The notes under the pieces were generated by a model. It was not told the origin of the DNA. It did no database searches and saw only the letters and a program-made list of their open reading frames with translations. Shown here in pieces: positions 16,449-24,765 of a DNA stretch of 64,000 nt (within the stretch, counting starts at the first letter, position 1; each line of letters begins with the position of its first letter). The position numbers were made by a program, and so were the translations under genes. The DNA is taken from positions 2,833,716 to 2,897,715 of the forward strand of contig NZ_CP034930.1 of assembly GCF_004014855.1 (NCBI RefSeq), read 5' to 3'. Origin of the DNA: Apibacter raozihei (lineage in GTDB: Bacteria > Bacteroidota > Bacteroidia > Flavobacteriales > Weeksellaceae).

Positions 16449-16896
16449 TTATTTATTTGTTATAATTACTACTTTACCTTGTCCATTAAAACGCCCCCAT
16501 GCAGTCTCAAATTCAGATGTAGGAATAGTATAACTTGAACCCTCACCTATTGGTAAAGGATCTCTAACAGTTACTTGTCCATTTTCAATTCTATCAATAA
16601 TAACTGAATGTGCACCTTGTCCATCATTTACACTAACTACAGCTGAATTTCCATTTTCTAGACCTGTTTTTAACTGTTCATATGATACTTTACCAGATGT
16701 AGTATTAATATCTAAACCTAAATTTTCAATAGCTTTTGGTATATATTCCATCATCTACTTTTCCAAAATACTCATCAAGTCTAGTAATTCTATCAGTTTC
16801 ACCTATTATAAGATCACTTAATGGATTTCCTTCTTAATCGAAGAATTGTCCAAAATCAATAGATTCATTTTGTATAAATGATTCTATATCTTTTAC
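16449..16896 (-). pseudogene. Decayed papain-like (C39/NlpC-type fold) toxin tip
   Basis: The intact 101-codon 3' part (from ATG 16754) has the second half of a papain-like fold: SAVVSVNDGQGAHSVIIDRI with a likely catalytic His, then GQVTVRDPLPIGEGSSYTIP with the Asp-Pro typical of papain-fold toxins, and FETAWGRFNGQGKVVII. Upstream sequence in another frame (KDIESFIQNESIDFGQFFD, stop, then GNPLSDLIIGETDRITRLDE) shows a frameshift near 16755 and an in-frame stop near 16835. No cysteine is encoded anywhere in the remnant, so the nucleophile has been lost. It is a dead tip next to a living immunity gene. Confidence 0.65.
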
Positions 16897-16965
16897 TTTT
16901 TAAAATGAAATTTTTCATTCGCCCTTTTCTATTATTTTCAATTAGTTATAATAAAACACTTAATT

Positions 16966-17310
16966 TTATAAATTGTCAATTCCTAAATACATTTTTATTT
17001 TATCTATTTTCAAAGATAAATCATCTGTAGGTATACTAATTTTATTTATATTTTCTAAAAAATATTTTTTACCTTTTTCTGTAGTTGAAATATTTTTATA
17101 GAAATTAGAATTTTCAAATATTCCTTCATGAATGACCATTTTTTCATGTTCTAATTCTTCAACAAGTAAAGACTCATTAACAATTAGTCCAAGTGAATTA
17201 AGAAATATATTACGATAACCAAAACTAGAAGACATCGGCTGTTTATATGATAACCTTAAAATTATAAGTTTGCATATTTCTTTTATCTGTTTATCTTTTA
17301 TTATATTCAT
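16966..17310 (-). CDS. Immunity protein of the PAAR-like effector (putative)
   Basis: 114 aa, cytoplasmic, helical with a short beta pair; the part KNISTTEKGKKYFLENINK resembles a winged-helix wing and terminal helix, but no DNA-binding role is implied. It starts 11 bp after the stop of the full-length effector, in the usual place of the immunity gene, and is the last gene of the intact vgrG operon before the decayed cassettes. Family not recognised. Confidence 0.7.
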   Translation of the reverse strand: MNIIKDKQIKEICKLIILRLSYKQPMSSSFGYRNIFLNSLGLIVNESLLVEELEHEKMVIHEGIFENSNFYKNISTTEKGKKYFLENINKISIPTDDLSLKIDKIKMYLGIDNL

Positions 17311-17321
17311 TTTATTTTTTT

Positions 17322-18827
17322 TTAAAAACCTAATCTTTCTATATCTGCTTTATACAATGCATCTTCAGCTTCTTTAGTATAAAAAGGATGTTCACCATTA
17401 GCTCCTCTTTCCATTTCAGCAGTAATGCCATATTCTTTACATGTTTGAGCATGTGCCTCTTTATATGTCATACCTTGATTCATTAGTTCCGCTTCTCTCA
17501 TTTCATGGGTAAGGAAAGCCTTATCTGTAGCTGTTGCTTCTAGTTCTCCTCTTTGTATAGCTTCCAGTCGATCAATCATTGTTTTATTATTTTCCCATAA
17601 CTCTCCATTATTAGAAATTTGATCTTTTGATAAATGCTCTTTTACAGCTTCAATATTTTCAGGTGTAAAAGAAGCTTCGTCAATAGTTCTTGTTCCTGCT
17701 TCTATATGGTCAAGTCCTCCTCTATATCCATCTTCTGCAATAGTATCAAAAGGCGTTTTTCCACCTGTACTATGTTCAAACGCCTCTGCCTCTCTGGTTT
17801 GGGCAGGGGCTTCACCCTCCTGGCTTTTTACCTTTGCGGTTTCATTATCTCCGTCTTTGGTGGTTTCGGCATCTTTAGCTTTTCCTTCTGCCTCTTTATT
17901 AAACAACGAATCTTCCAGTTCCCGTTTTCCTTGTCCTACCGGGGCTATCATCATGGCCATTCCTACCCAATCCTGCCAGGTACCCTGTCCGGTTGCGATA
18001 TTTTTAGCCGAGTCGTAGGCACCGGTTTCCATAGCTACGGTTCCTTTGGCAAAATCGGTAACGCTGGCCTCTCCTGTATTCCCGTAGGTGGCAGCCGTAT
18101 TTTGCACTCCCATAACTCCCCGCAATCCTAATCCAAATTTACTAAAACTTTCTATAAAATTTACCTTTAAATTAGTAGGAATGGATTTTCCAAAGTTCAG
18201 GGCAGCACGTCCCAATCCTCTCCATCCGGCAGAAGCAAAAGCACTGGCACCTCCGCTCAGGGCGGCACCTCCCATTCCTATGGCAGCCCCGGCCATCATT
18301 CCTTCCATTAATCCGCCTATATAATTAGCCGCACCTAAGCTTACGGCCTGCGACCAACTCTTTATATGCGGTGCAAAGGTTATGACTCCTCCGGCTTTGC
18401 ATTCCATCTGATGCCCACCGGTAATTCCGGGAGAACCCTGAATAATCAGGTCTTTTTTACTTCCCAGCCATTTTCTTCCACCTCCCATTTTCTGCCCGCA
18501 AAGTAAACCTCCCATTACTGCACCAATGGCTGCTCCTGCTAATCCTGCCAGTGCGCCTATTGCGATAAGGGCGGCTCCTCCGGTAGCCACGGTAACCACT
18601 CCTAACACCACAGCTCCTACCACTAAAACAGCAGCTACTATGGCCATCAATAACATATACTTTTTACAACCGAAGTCTATCCAGCTGCTGGTTGCTTTGT
18701 CTTCAACCGTTATATATTTTTCTCCGGATTTTTTTTTGCTTCCCTCACGGGTTCCCTGCAATTGTGCCGGCACATTCCCCAGGGTGCATATCCAAAAATC
18801 TTTTTCAGTTATTATTTTATTTCCCAT
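17322..18827 (-). CDS. T6SS effector: PAAR-like (DUF4280-type) trunk with variable C-terminal toxin
   Basis: 501 aa. Residues 1-155 look like a PAAR-like spike domain split by a hydrophobic insert: DFWICTLGNVPAQLQG at the start, two or more membrane helices at about 57-110 (YMLLMAIVAAVLVVGAVVLG; AGLAGAAIGAVMGG), then GGHQMECKAGGVITFAP. A Gly/Ala-rich region follows (160-290). A hydrophilic junction (about 316-351, TKDGDNETAKVKSQEGEAP) is repeated in the orphan cassettes downstream. The tip (about 352-501) is of unknown type; it contains THEMREAELMNQGMTYKEAH and ends in a short basic/aromatic helix. The tip is clearly richer in A+T than the trunk. It likely loads on the VgrG encoded upstream and delivers the tip into target cells. 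Confidence 0.8.
   Translation of the reverse strand: MGNKIITEKDFWICTLGNVPAQLQGTREGSKKKSGEKYITVEDKATSSWIDFGCKKYMLLMAIVAAVLVVGAVVLGVVTVATGGAALIAIGALAGLAGAAIGAVMGGLLCGQKMGGGRKWLGSKKDLIIQGSPGITGGHQMECKAGGVITFAPHIKSWSQAVSLGAANYIGGLMEGMMAGAAIGMGGAALSGGASAFASAGWRGLGRAALNFGKSIPTNLKVNFIESFSKFGLGLRGVMGVQNTAATYGNTGEASVTDFAKGTVAMETGAYDSAKNIATGQGTWQDWVGMAMMIAPVGQGKRELEDSLFNKEAEGKAKDAETTKDGDNETAKVKSQEGEAPAQTREAEAFEHSTGGKTPFDTIAEDGYRGGLDHIEAGTRTIDEASFTPENIEAVKEHLSKDQISNNGELWENNKTMIDRLEAIQRGELEATATDKAFLTHEMREAELMNQGMTYKEAHAQTCKEYGITAEMERGANGEHPFYTKEAEDALYKADIERLGF
17776..17875 (-). repeat. Effector junction segment, copy C (in the intact effector)
   Basis: About 100 bp coding for the linker between trunk and toxin tip. 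Homologous segments are at 13902-13987 and 15366-15451. The A+T content rises sharply on its 3' side, marking the point where tips are exchanged. Confidence 0.8.
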
Positions 18828-18830
18828 GGT

Positions 18831-19046
18831 TTATTCTGCTTTTATTAGAACCTGTTTTCGTCTGAGAAAATATATTCGCATTCTGGTATCATACTTTAGA
18901 CACTGTATTCCCCAGGTTTTTATCTCTACCTGCTCATCTTGTTTATCGGAAGTTATTTTCTGCATGGCCAGTGTATAACATATGATATGAGAGTCTATAA
19001 AAGTCTTATTTTTTATAAAATGTATGGTAATTCTTCCTATTTGCAT
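18831..19046 (-). CDS. Small protein of the vgrG operon
   Basis: 71 aa, basic, no signal peptide. It fills the gap between the 355-aa accessory gene (14 bp before) and the effector (3 bp after), all on the same strand, which supports it as a real gene. The sequence (e.g. VEIKTWGIQCLKYDTRMRIY) suggests a small beta fold. Possibly an adaptor or chaperone for effector loading; function unknown. Confidence 0.5.
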   Translation of the reverse strand: MQIGRITIHFIKNKTFIDSHIICYTLAMQKITSDKQDEQVEIKTWGIQCLKYDTRMRIYFLRRKQVLIKAE

Positions 19047-19060
19047 TGCTTCTATTATAG

Positions 19061-20128
19061 TTAATCATCTGCCAGAAATCTGCCGGACGGCAAATTTTTC
19101 TGATTCTTATCATCAAAACCCGAGATATTATGCTTTTTTGCATAAATTTCCCATTGTTCTCTTTCAAATTCTTCCCACTGTTCTTTCGTATATTTTTTTC
19201 CATTTACTTCTTTATATACTTCTTTTATATTTTGGGTAGGAACAGGATCTTGTTCTGCCTTAATTTTTTCAGTATATTTTTGAGATAAATTCTTCAATTT
19301 TTCTTTATACTTCTCTTCACTCATAAAATGATAGGATACTTTTGTATAAAGATTAGTAGCGGCTTCTTCTTTTCTATGGATAATTGCTTCTGTCAGTCGT
19401 CCGCTTCCGGATTCTATTTGATATTTTCCTGTTTCTTTCATTTGAGTAAACAGCTTAGATATATCTATTTTTTCGGCAAATTGGCTATAAGCTTTGTTAT
19501 AAAACCCAGATGACAATAAAAATGATGGCTTTATTTCTAAATGAATGAGTTGCGAATCAACAGATGTTATTGACATATTCCACTGCACATTGGCAGAATT
19601 AAAAAAATTAGGTTTAACTATTCCTTTTTCTTCATAAGGCAATTCTCTTCCGTACACATAAGAAAAATAGGTTGTAAAAAATTCATTGGCTTGTATTGCC
19701 TGCTTTATCTTATCAGGTGTAGCAAATAATTCATCATTTATCTGAATAATGCCTTTAATATCGGGGCTATGCTCTACAGATTTCAGTAATTCTTTTTTTG
19801 TTTGTTCCCACTTTTGCTGTATTACATCTAGGTTATGTATCTGGCTTATCATCCCTTTTTTGTCTATTGTTACATGCAGTTCATTATACATGCGTGAGAA
19901 GACCTGAGAGACCTGGGCAACTTCTTTTACCATAGGATTATTAGTCTCTAATAAAATATGATCTAGTAATATCAGACGAATTTCCAGCGAGTGATCTGTA
20001 ACCTTTACTACCGTAAAATCCCAACGCATCTGTGTAGTTGTAGTAACGTGCATATCTACCGCCTGCATATCCGAATCTATAATGAGCGTATATTGTTCAT
20101 TAAACGGTTCTTTTATTTGTACTGTCAT
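19061..20128 (-). CDS. VgrG-linked accessory protein (putative adaptor/chaperone)
   Basis: 355 aa, no signal peptide or membrane helix. It begins with a beta-rich part (EQYTLIIDSDMQAVDMHVTT ... RWDFTVVKV) that reads like a domain measuring or binding another protein, has long amphipathic helices in the middle, and ends in a charged stretch with YTKEQWEEFEREQWEIYAKK. Lies 21 bp after vgrG and before the effector. The family is not known to me; genes in this position commonly help mount effectors on VgrG, so an adaptor role is a reasonable guess. Confidence 0.6.
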   Translation of the reverse strand: MTVQIKEPFNEQYTLIIDSDMQAVDMHVTTTTQMRWDFTVVKVTDHSLEIRLILLDHILLETNNPMVKEVAQVSQVFSRMYNELHVTIDKKGMISQIHNLDVIQQKWEQTKKELLKSVEHSPDIKGIIQINDELFATPDKIKQAIQANEFFTTYFSYVYGRELPYEEKGIVKPNFFNSANVQWNMSITSVDSQLIHLEIKPSFLLSSGFYNKAYSQFAEKIDISKLFTQMKETGKYQIESGSGRLTEAIIHRKEEAATNLYTKVSYHFMSEEKYKEKLKNLSQKYTEKIKAEQDPVPTQNIKEVYKEVNGKKYTKEQWEEFEREQWEIYAKKHNISGFDDKNQKNLPSGRFLADD

Positions 20129-20149
20129 AATACTTTATCCGTTATATGA

Positions 20150-22333
20150 TTAATTAACAAATACATCTCCTCCGTCCAATTTAGTAGGCCCCCCGGTAAT
20201 ATGATTGGCTTTGGAAGCAATTAAAACGGCTTCTCCTCCGTTAACCCCAAATCCGGTTTTGGCGGTTGAAAGAATTTTATCTCCATTAATTGTTATAGTT
20301 CCGTCTTTATTAATTGAAATTTTATTACTACCCACTTCTAAAGTAATATTGGTATTCGCTTTCAAGGTAATATTTCCGGCATTATCCATTAATAATTTAG
20401 CTTCTCCATCTGGGCTTCCTTCTTTAGCACCTACGGTAATAGCTTGCGTAGCAGCAGCTCCTATAGAGGAGTTCCCTCCACCATCAAACTTCATACTTAC
20501 AGAACCGGGCTGATCCGAAAGCAAAGCACTTCCTTCTTTATCGTTAAACTGTAGCTTATTTCCTGTAGGTGTTTGTAGTCCTTTTATATAGTTCCCTGCG
20601 CCTCCATGTCCACTCTTTCCTTTTCCGTTGAACATAGCTCCCAGGCTTACGGGTTTCTCTGCATTCCCATTCTCAAAGCTTACAATGACTTCTTCTCCTA
20701 TCTCGGGTACTACATGCATTCCTTTGCCTGAGCCTGCATAGGGGGTAATGGAACGTATCCACGGAGTCATTCCGTTAAAGGGCTTCTGCCAGGCAAACTG
20801 TACCCGTATACGGCTCATTCCGTCCGGATCGTTGTTATCCATCACTATGGCCGATTGTTCTTCGCACTCAGGTATGGCATTTTCATCCATGTAGGCCGGC
20901 ACTTCATTGTCCATCGGTACGCCTATCAGCTGGTTGTAATATCCTTCGGTAATGTCCTGATGGTGGCTGATTTCTATGACTTTATACGATTCCAACGGAA
21001 CTTCCCCGTTTTTAAATATCTCATGTCCCGGCATCCAGGCTTTCATCTTCACAATATCCCCCAGTCTCAGGTTCGGGTTATTGGTCCTGGCTTCCAGAAA
21101 GAATACATTCTGGCGGCTCAGCTTCTGTCTTTTTACCGCCTCTTTGAGTTCCGGCTCTCCTTTTTCTAATAAGGACTGGTTATACAGGGACAAAGGCACC
21201 TTGGAATAGACCTCTTCGGAGGCTTTGATGGCATGCTGCTGGAAAGGATTCACCAGCTGGTGGGTAATGGGCACACTGTCCGAGTTTACCGTATGGTTTT
21301 TTGCCTGTTTGGCATCGTAACCTACATAGGTAAACTTCTGGGGTACCAGTCGCATACTCAGCTCATAGCTGTAAATATCCTGTTCTTCCACCAGTTCTTC
21401 GGTCTTTCCTCCACTGCCTCCAAAAACGATTTTTTGTCCGTTGTAATACAGCCATTCTCCATAGCGTACCGCTAATCTTTTGACAAAGTTCCAGTCACTC
21501 TCGCGGTATTGTACGGTATATTTTAACGGGTCTTTCAGGTTAGGGCGTAAGTCCCAGGCTACCAAATCCTGCGGGTATTCTCCGGTGGCTTTACGGATAA
21601 TGGCCTCTAGTCCTTGCTCTTCAAAACTCTCACAGTCCTGTCCGTTTTCCAGCAGGATGGTGGGGGCATGACCTTTAATAAAAAGCTTGTTATGACCGTC
21701 TACTTTTTTATTGGATATTTCGGTGATGATTCCGGTAAAGACATAGGCTGACTGTCCGAACTGCTTGAATTGAAGGGTACATTTTTTCCCCAGCAGGTTT
21801 CGTGAATTAGTCATCGGGTAGGCATTCTTATCTCCGAAGGCTTCGGCATAGCAGCTGATCATAAATTCATCATGGTCGGCCATGCGCTGATGGATATCCA
21901 GGGTAAAATGGCTGTCTTTCAGTACATCCTGCCCGCCTATCTGGATCGTTGCATACACGATATGGGAGTTCTGCAGCTGGGAGGCTATGTCTCCTCCGTA
22001 TTTGGCATAGTATTTACTGGCCTCTTCTCTGAGTTCTTTTTCCAGGACCTCGGGAGGAGTGACCGTAAAGTTATTTAAGGGTTTGAATAGTTCACTATCG
22101 GGTATATCGGAATATTTCTGGCTAAGGGTGGAAAGTCCCTGCTGTATTTCCGAAGCGGCGGATTGGGCTTGGGAATAAGCCTCTTGGGCTTGTTGGGCGG
22201 CTTCGGATAAAGGAGCGGTGGCTTCGGTAAGTTTCTGGTTTACCTTATCGGTGACTCCGCCGGCATCGGCTGCATTTTTGGCCAATTCGGATGCCTGGGG
22301 AGTCTGGAAGGAGTTTTTGTCCATCTGACTCAT
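20150..22333 (-). CDS. vgrG: T6SS spike protein VgrG
   Basis: 727 aa. Forms the trimeric needle tip of the type VI secretion system and carries effectors. The first 75 residues are an Ala/Gln-rich coiled coil (APLSEAAQQAQEAYSQAQSA), followed by gp27-like domains (YTVQYRESDWNFVKRLAVRY is the classic phage tail protein signature), the gp5 OB fold (SRIRVQFAWQKPFNGMTPWI, VVPEIGEEVIVSFENGNAEK) and a C-terminal beta-helix with ITLKANTNITLEVG and ISINKDGTITING. First gene of the minus-strand operon vgrG, accessory, small, effector, immunity. No other T6SS structural gene is in the window. Confidence 0.95.
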   Translation of the reverse strand: MSQMDKNSFQTPQASELAKNAADAGGVTDKVNQKLTEATAPLSEAAQQAQEAYSQAQSAASEIQQGLSTLSQKYSDIPDSELFKPLNNFTVTPPEVLEKELREEASKYYAKYGGDIASQLQNSHIVYATIQIGGQDVLKDSHFTLDIHQRMADHDEFMISCYAEAFGDKNAYPMTNSRNLLGKKCTLQFKQFGQSAYVFTGIITEISNKKVDGHNKLFIKGHAPTILLENGQDCESFEEQGLEAIIRKATGEYPQDLVAWDLRPNLKDPLKYTVQYRESDWNFVKRLAVRYGEWLYYNGQKIVFGGSGGKTEELVEEQDIYSYELSMRLVPQKFTYVGYDAKQAKNHTVNSDSVPITHQLVNPFQQHAIKASEEVYSKVPLSLYNQSLLEKGEPELKEAVKRQKLSRQNVFFLEARTNNPNLRLGDIVKMKAWMPGHEIFKNGEVPLESYKVIEISHHQDITEGYYNQLIGVPMDNEVPAYMDENAIPECEEQSAIVMDNNDPDGMSRIRVQFAWQKPFNGMTPWIRSITPYAGSGKGMHVVPEIGEEVIVSFENGNAEKPVSLGAMFNGKGKSGHGGAGNYIKGLQTPTGNKLQFNDKEGSALLSDQPGSVSMKFDGGGNSSIGAAATQAITVGAKEGSPDGEAKLLMDNAGNITLKANTNITLEVGSNKISINKDGTITINGDKILSTAKTGFGVNGGEAVLIASKANHITGGPTKLDGGDVFVN

Positions 22334-22475
22334 AATGTATTAATTTATAGATTACTACTAAAAATAGAAAACAATATGAGGTAAAGTTACTAATAAATTT
22401 TATACGATAACCTAAAGTAAAATAATTTTATATTTTTTTTCACAAAAATAGTTAGTAATCAGCATGTATATAAAT

Positions 22476-22508
22476 AAAAAAGTCACTAAAATAATTAGTG
22501 ACTTTTTT
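22476..22508 (-). terminator. Terminator after the MetE-like gene
   Basis: Stem AAAAAAGTCACTAA / TTAGTGACTTTTTT, loop AATAA, 18 bp beyond the stop of the minus-strand gene at 22527; separates it from the vgrG operon. Confidence 0.8.
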
Positions 22509-22526
22509 ATTTAAAAAGACAGAAAA

Positions 22527-23651
22527 TTAACTTCCCCAGACTTCACGGGAAATATCTTGTATGAGTTTCAGTTTTTGCCATTGTTCTTCTTCGGTCAGGC
22601 AATTTCCTTCTTCCGTTGAAGCAAATCCACACTGCGGACTCAGGCTTAGACGGCTTAAATCCACATATTTACCGGCTTCATTTATTCTTTCAATAATTTC
22701 TTCTTTATTTTCTAATTGAGGTCTTTTACTGGTAACTAATCCTAAAACAACTTTTTTATCTTCAGGAACATATTGTAAAGGCTCAAAACCTCCGGAACGT
22801 TCATCGTCAAATTCCAGGAAAAAAGTATTTACATTTTCGCCTGCAAAGAGATGATCGGCAACCGCTGCATATCCTCCGGAAGCAGCCCAGGTGGAATGGT
22901 AATTACCCCGGCATACATGGGTGGATATTTCCAAATCAGAAGGCAAATCTTTTATAGCTTCATTATTTACCTGTAAATATATTTGTTTAAGATCGTCTAC
23001 ATTGTAGTTGCTTCCTGCCATGGTAGACCAGAAATTCTGATCGCACAACATACCCCAGGTACAGTCATCTAATTTTAAGTCCCTGCAACCCAATTCGTAA
23101 AAAGCTAAAATAGCCTCTCTGTATGCACGGGAAATATCCTGGTATAATTCTTCGCGTTGAGGATAGAACAGAGTAACCCTTTCTTCATTTTTTCCCCGTA
23201 AAAGTTCTGCAAGAAATTGTGCCGGTGCCGGAATACTTTGTCTGGCCTGATACCCTTCTCCTGCTGCTTGTTTTAAAAAACGGAATTCATGAAGGAAAGG
23301 ATGTTCCGGTGTAAAACGAATTTTGCCGGTAAGGCGGGCCGAATCATCACGGGTTTCTTCTCCCTGAAAAAGATATCCCTGTCCTATATGATGATGCTCT
23401 ACTCCTTCAAATCCCCAGAAAAAATCCAAATGCCAATAACTCCTTCTGAATTCTCCATCACTGATATGGGTAAAACCGAGTTCTTTTTGTTTATTAATAA
23501 TTTTCAGGATTTCTTCATCCTCCAGAGCCCGAAGTTCTTCCGGACTGATTTTTCCCTGGGCTAACTGTTCTCTAGCCTCTTTTAATCGTTGCGGACGTAA
23601 AAAACTTCCTACCGTATCACATTTGGGCAAATGATGAGCTTTATCTGTCAT
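22527..23651 (-). CDS. MetE-like (cobalamin-independent) methyltransferase, YxjG/YxjH type
   Basis: 374 aa, the C-terminal-domain-only form of cobalamin-independent methionine synthase. Expected zinc ligands are visible: His and Cys in STHVCRGNYH, Glu in FFLEFDDERSGGFEPL, and Cys in SLSPQCGFAS. The N-terminus has CDTVGSFLRPQRLKEAREQ as in YxjG/YxjH proteins. Such enzymes transfer a methyl group to homocysteine or a related thiol; the methyl donor is uncertain. Divergently transcribed from an Lrp/AsnC-type regulator 155 bp away, which probably controls it. A CAAATTTA (-7 on the minus strand) lies at 23675-23682. Confidence 0.85.
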   Translation of the reverse strand: MTDKAHHLPKCDTVGSFLRPQRLKEAREQLAQGKISPEELRALEDEEILKIINKQKELGFTHISDGEFRRSYWHLDFFWGFEGVEHHHIGQGYLFQGEETRDDSARLTGKIRFTPEHPFLHEFRFLKQAAGEGYQARQSIPAPAQFLAELLRGKNEERVTLFYPQREELYQDISRAYREAILAFYELGCRDLKLDDCTWGMLCDQNFWSTMAGSNYNVDDLKQIYLQVNNEAIKDLPSDLEISTHVCRGNYHSTWAASGGYAAVADHLFAGENVNTFFLEFDDERSGGFEPLQYVPEDKKVVLGLVTSKRPQLENKEEIIERINEAGKYVDLSRLSLSPQCGFASTEEGNCLTEEEQWQKLKLIQDISREVWGS

Positions 23652-23806
23652 TTATTTAAGTATTTTATTCTTTACAAATTTATATATACTAATAAATAAT
23701 ATTACATAAATTATAAAAATTGAAATAATTATCTAAAAATATTCAAAAATACCAACTATTATACTTTTAATAAGTATATTTACCTTTTTAAAAAGAATAT
23801 TTTTCT

Positions 23807-24268
23807 ATGGAACATCTGGATTTAACGGATTTAAAGCTGCTAAGGATTTTACAAAACAATTCCAAACTTACCATTAAAGAGCTGGCAAAGGAAGTTAATC
23901 TGTCTCCTTCACCGGTTTTTGAAAGGATAAAAAGACTGGAACAGGAGGGGTATATAAAAAAATATATAGCTCTTCTGGATGCAGATAAGCTAAATAAAGG
24001 TTTTACTGTATTTTGCCAAATAAAATTGAAACAACATGACCGTATTTTAGGAAATACTTTCGTAGAAGATGTCAGTTTGATTGATGAGGTTACCGAATGT
24101 TACAACATATCCGGAGATTTTGATTTTTTACTGAAGGTTCAGGTGCGAGACATGAAGCATTATCAGGATTTTGTATTTAATAAGCTCGGAGGGGTACATT
24201 CAATAGGAAGCACACACAGTACTTTTGTCATGGCAGAGATTAAAAATTCGTATGTCATAGATATTTAA
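23807..24268 (+). CDS. Lrp/AsnC family transcriptional regulator
   Basis: 153 aa. N-terminal helix-turn-helix (LDLTDLKLLRILQNNSKLTI, KELAKEVNLSPSPVFERIKR) and C-terminal RAM domain (ECYNISGDFDFLLKVQVRDM, then FNKLGGVHSIGSTHSTFVMA) that binds amino acids. Full family length. Divergent from the MetE-like gene, so it may respond to methionine or another amino acid and regulate that gene; this link is inferred from position. Confidence 0.93.
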   Translation: MEHLDLTDLKLLRILQNNSKLTIKELAKEVNLSPSPVFERIKRLEQEGYIKKYIALLDADKLNKGFTVFCQIKLKQHDRILGNTFVEDVSLIDEVTECYNISGDFDFLLKVQVRDMKHYQDFVFNKLGGVHSIGSTHSTFVMAEIKNSYVIDI

Positions 24269-24284
24269 GAATGTATTTGTTTTC

Positions 24285-24680
24285 TTATCTGCCGGCAATC
24301 AACTCATTGGCATCCTCTGTTCCGTCATACCATTCTTTATGCCGTTGCCCCCATTGATCCAGCTGTTCTAAAATGGGAGTAAGCTCATGGCCGATATGGG
24401 TCAGCTCATACTCAACCCTGGGCGGAACTTCTGCATATACCGTTCTTTTTACTAGTTTATTCGCTTCCATCTTTCGAAGCTGAAGAGTGAGCATGCGCTC
24501 GGTTATCTCTGGAATCGCCCTCCTGAGTTCACTGAAACGCATTTTACCTTCGGATAAAAAACAACAGATAGACAAAACCCAGCGACCTTCGATAAGGCTG
24601 ATGGCATACATAGTAATACAGTTTTTTAACAATCTGCTTTTATTTTCATAGTTGGTTGAAGTTTGTTTAATTTTACCCAT
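24285..24680 (-). CDS. HxlR family transcriptional regulator
   Basis: 131 aa winged-helix regulator. The family block CFLSEGKMRFSELRRAIPEI followed by ITERMLTLQLRKMEANKLVK and YELTHIGHELTPIL is clear. A conserved Cys lies near the start of the domain (Cys21 in KNCITMYAIS) as in redox-sensing members such as YodB/QorR, and Cys39-Cys40 are additional. Divergent from a quinone reductase-like gene; a candidate operator lies between them at 24681-24700. Likely senses quinones or aldehydes by thiol modification, by analogy. Confidence 0.92.
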   Translation of the reverse strand: MGKIKQTSTNYENKSRLLKNCITMYAISLIEGRWVLSICCFLSEGKMRFSELRRAIPEITERMLTLQLRKMEANKLVKRTVYAEVPPRVEYELTHIGHELTPILEQLDQWGQRHKEWYDGTEDANELIAGR

Positions 24681-24700
24681 TACTTACATTTTTGTTAGTA
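24681..24700. promoter_or_regulatory. Candidate HxlR operator
   Basis: TACTTAC-N6-GTTAGTA is a near-perfect inverted repeat (6 of 7 positions) placed directly before the hxlR start and 66 bp before the divergent oxidoreductase gene. It resembles the TTAC/GTAA-type dyads bound by YodB/QorR-like regulators. Confidence 0.55.
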
Positions 24701-24765
24701 CCATACATTTAAACGCTAATATATAAAATAAGAGGAAGCTTTTCTATTTTTGAAAAAAATAAAAA

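Noticed and set aside
17634-18131. 165-codon plus-strand open frame opposite the PAAR-like effector
   Set aside because: Low-complexity, no family resemblance, antisense to a well-supported gene whose codon pattern explains it.
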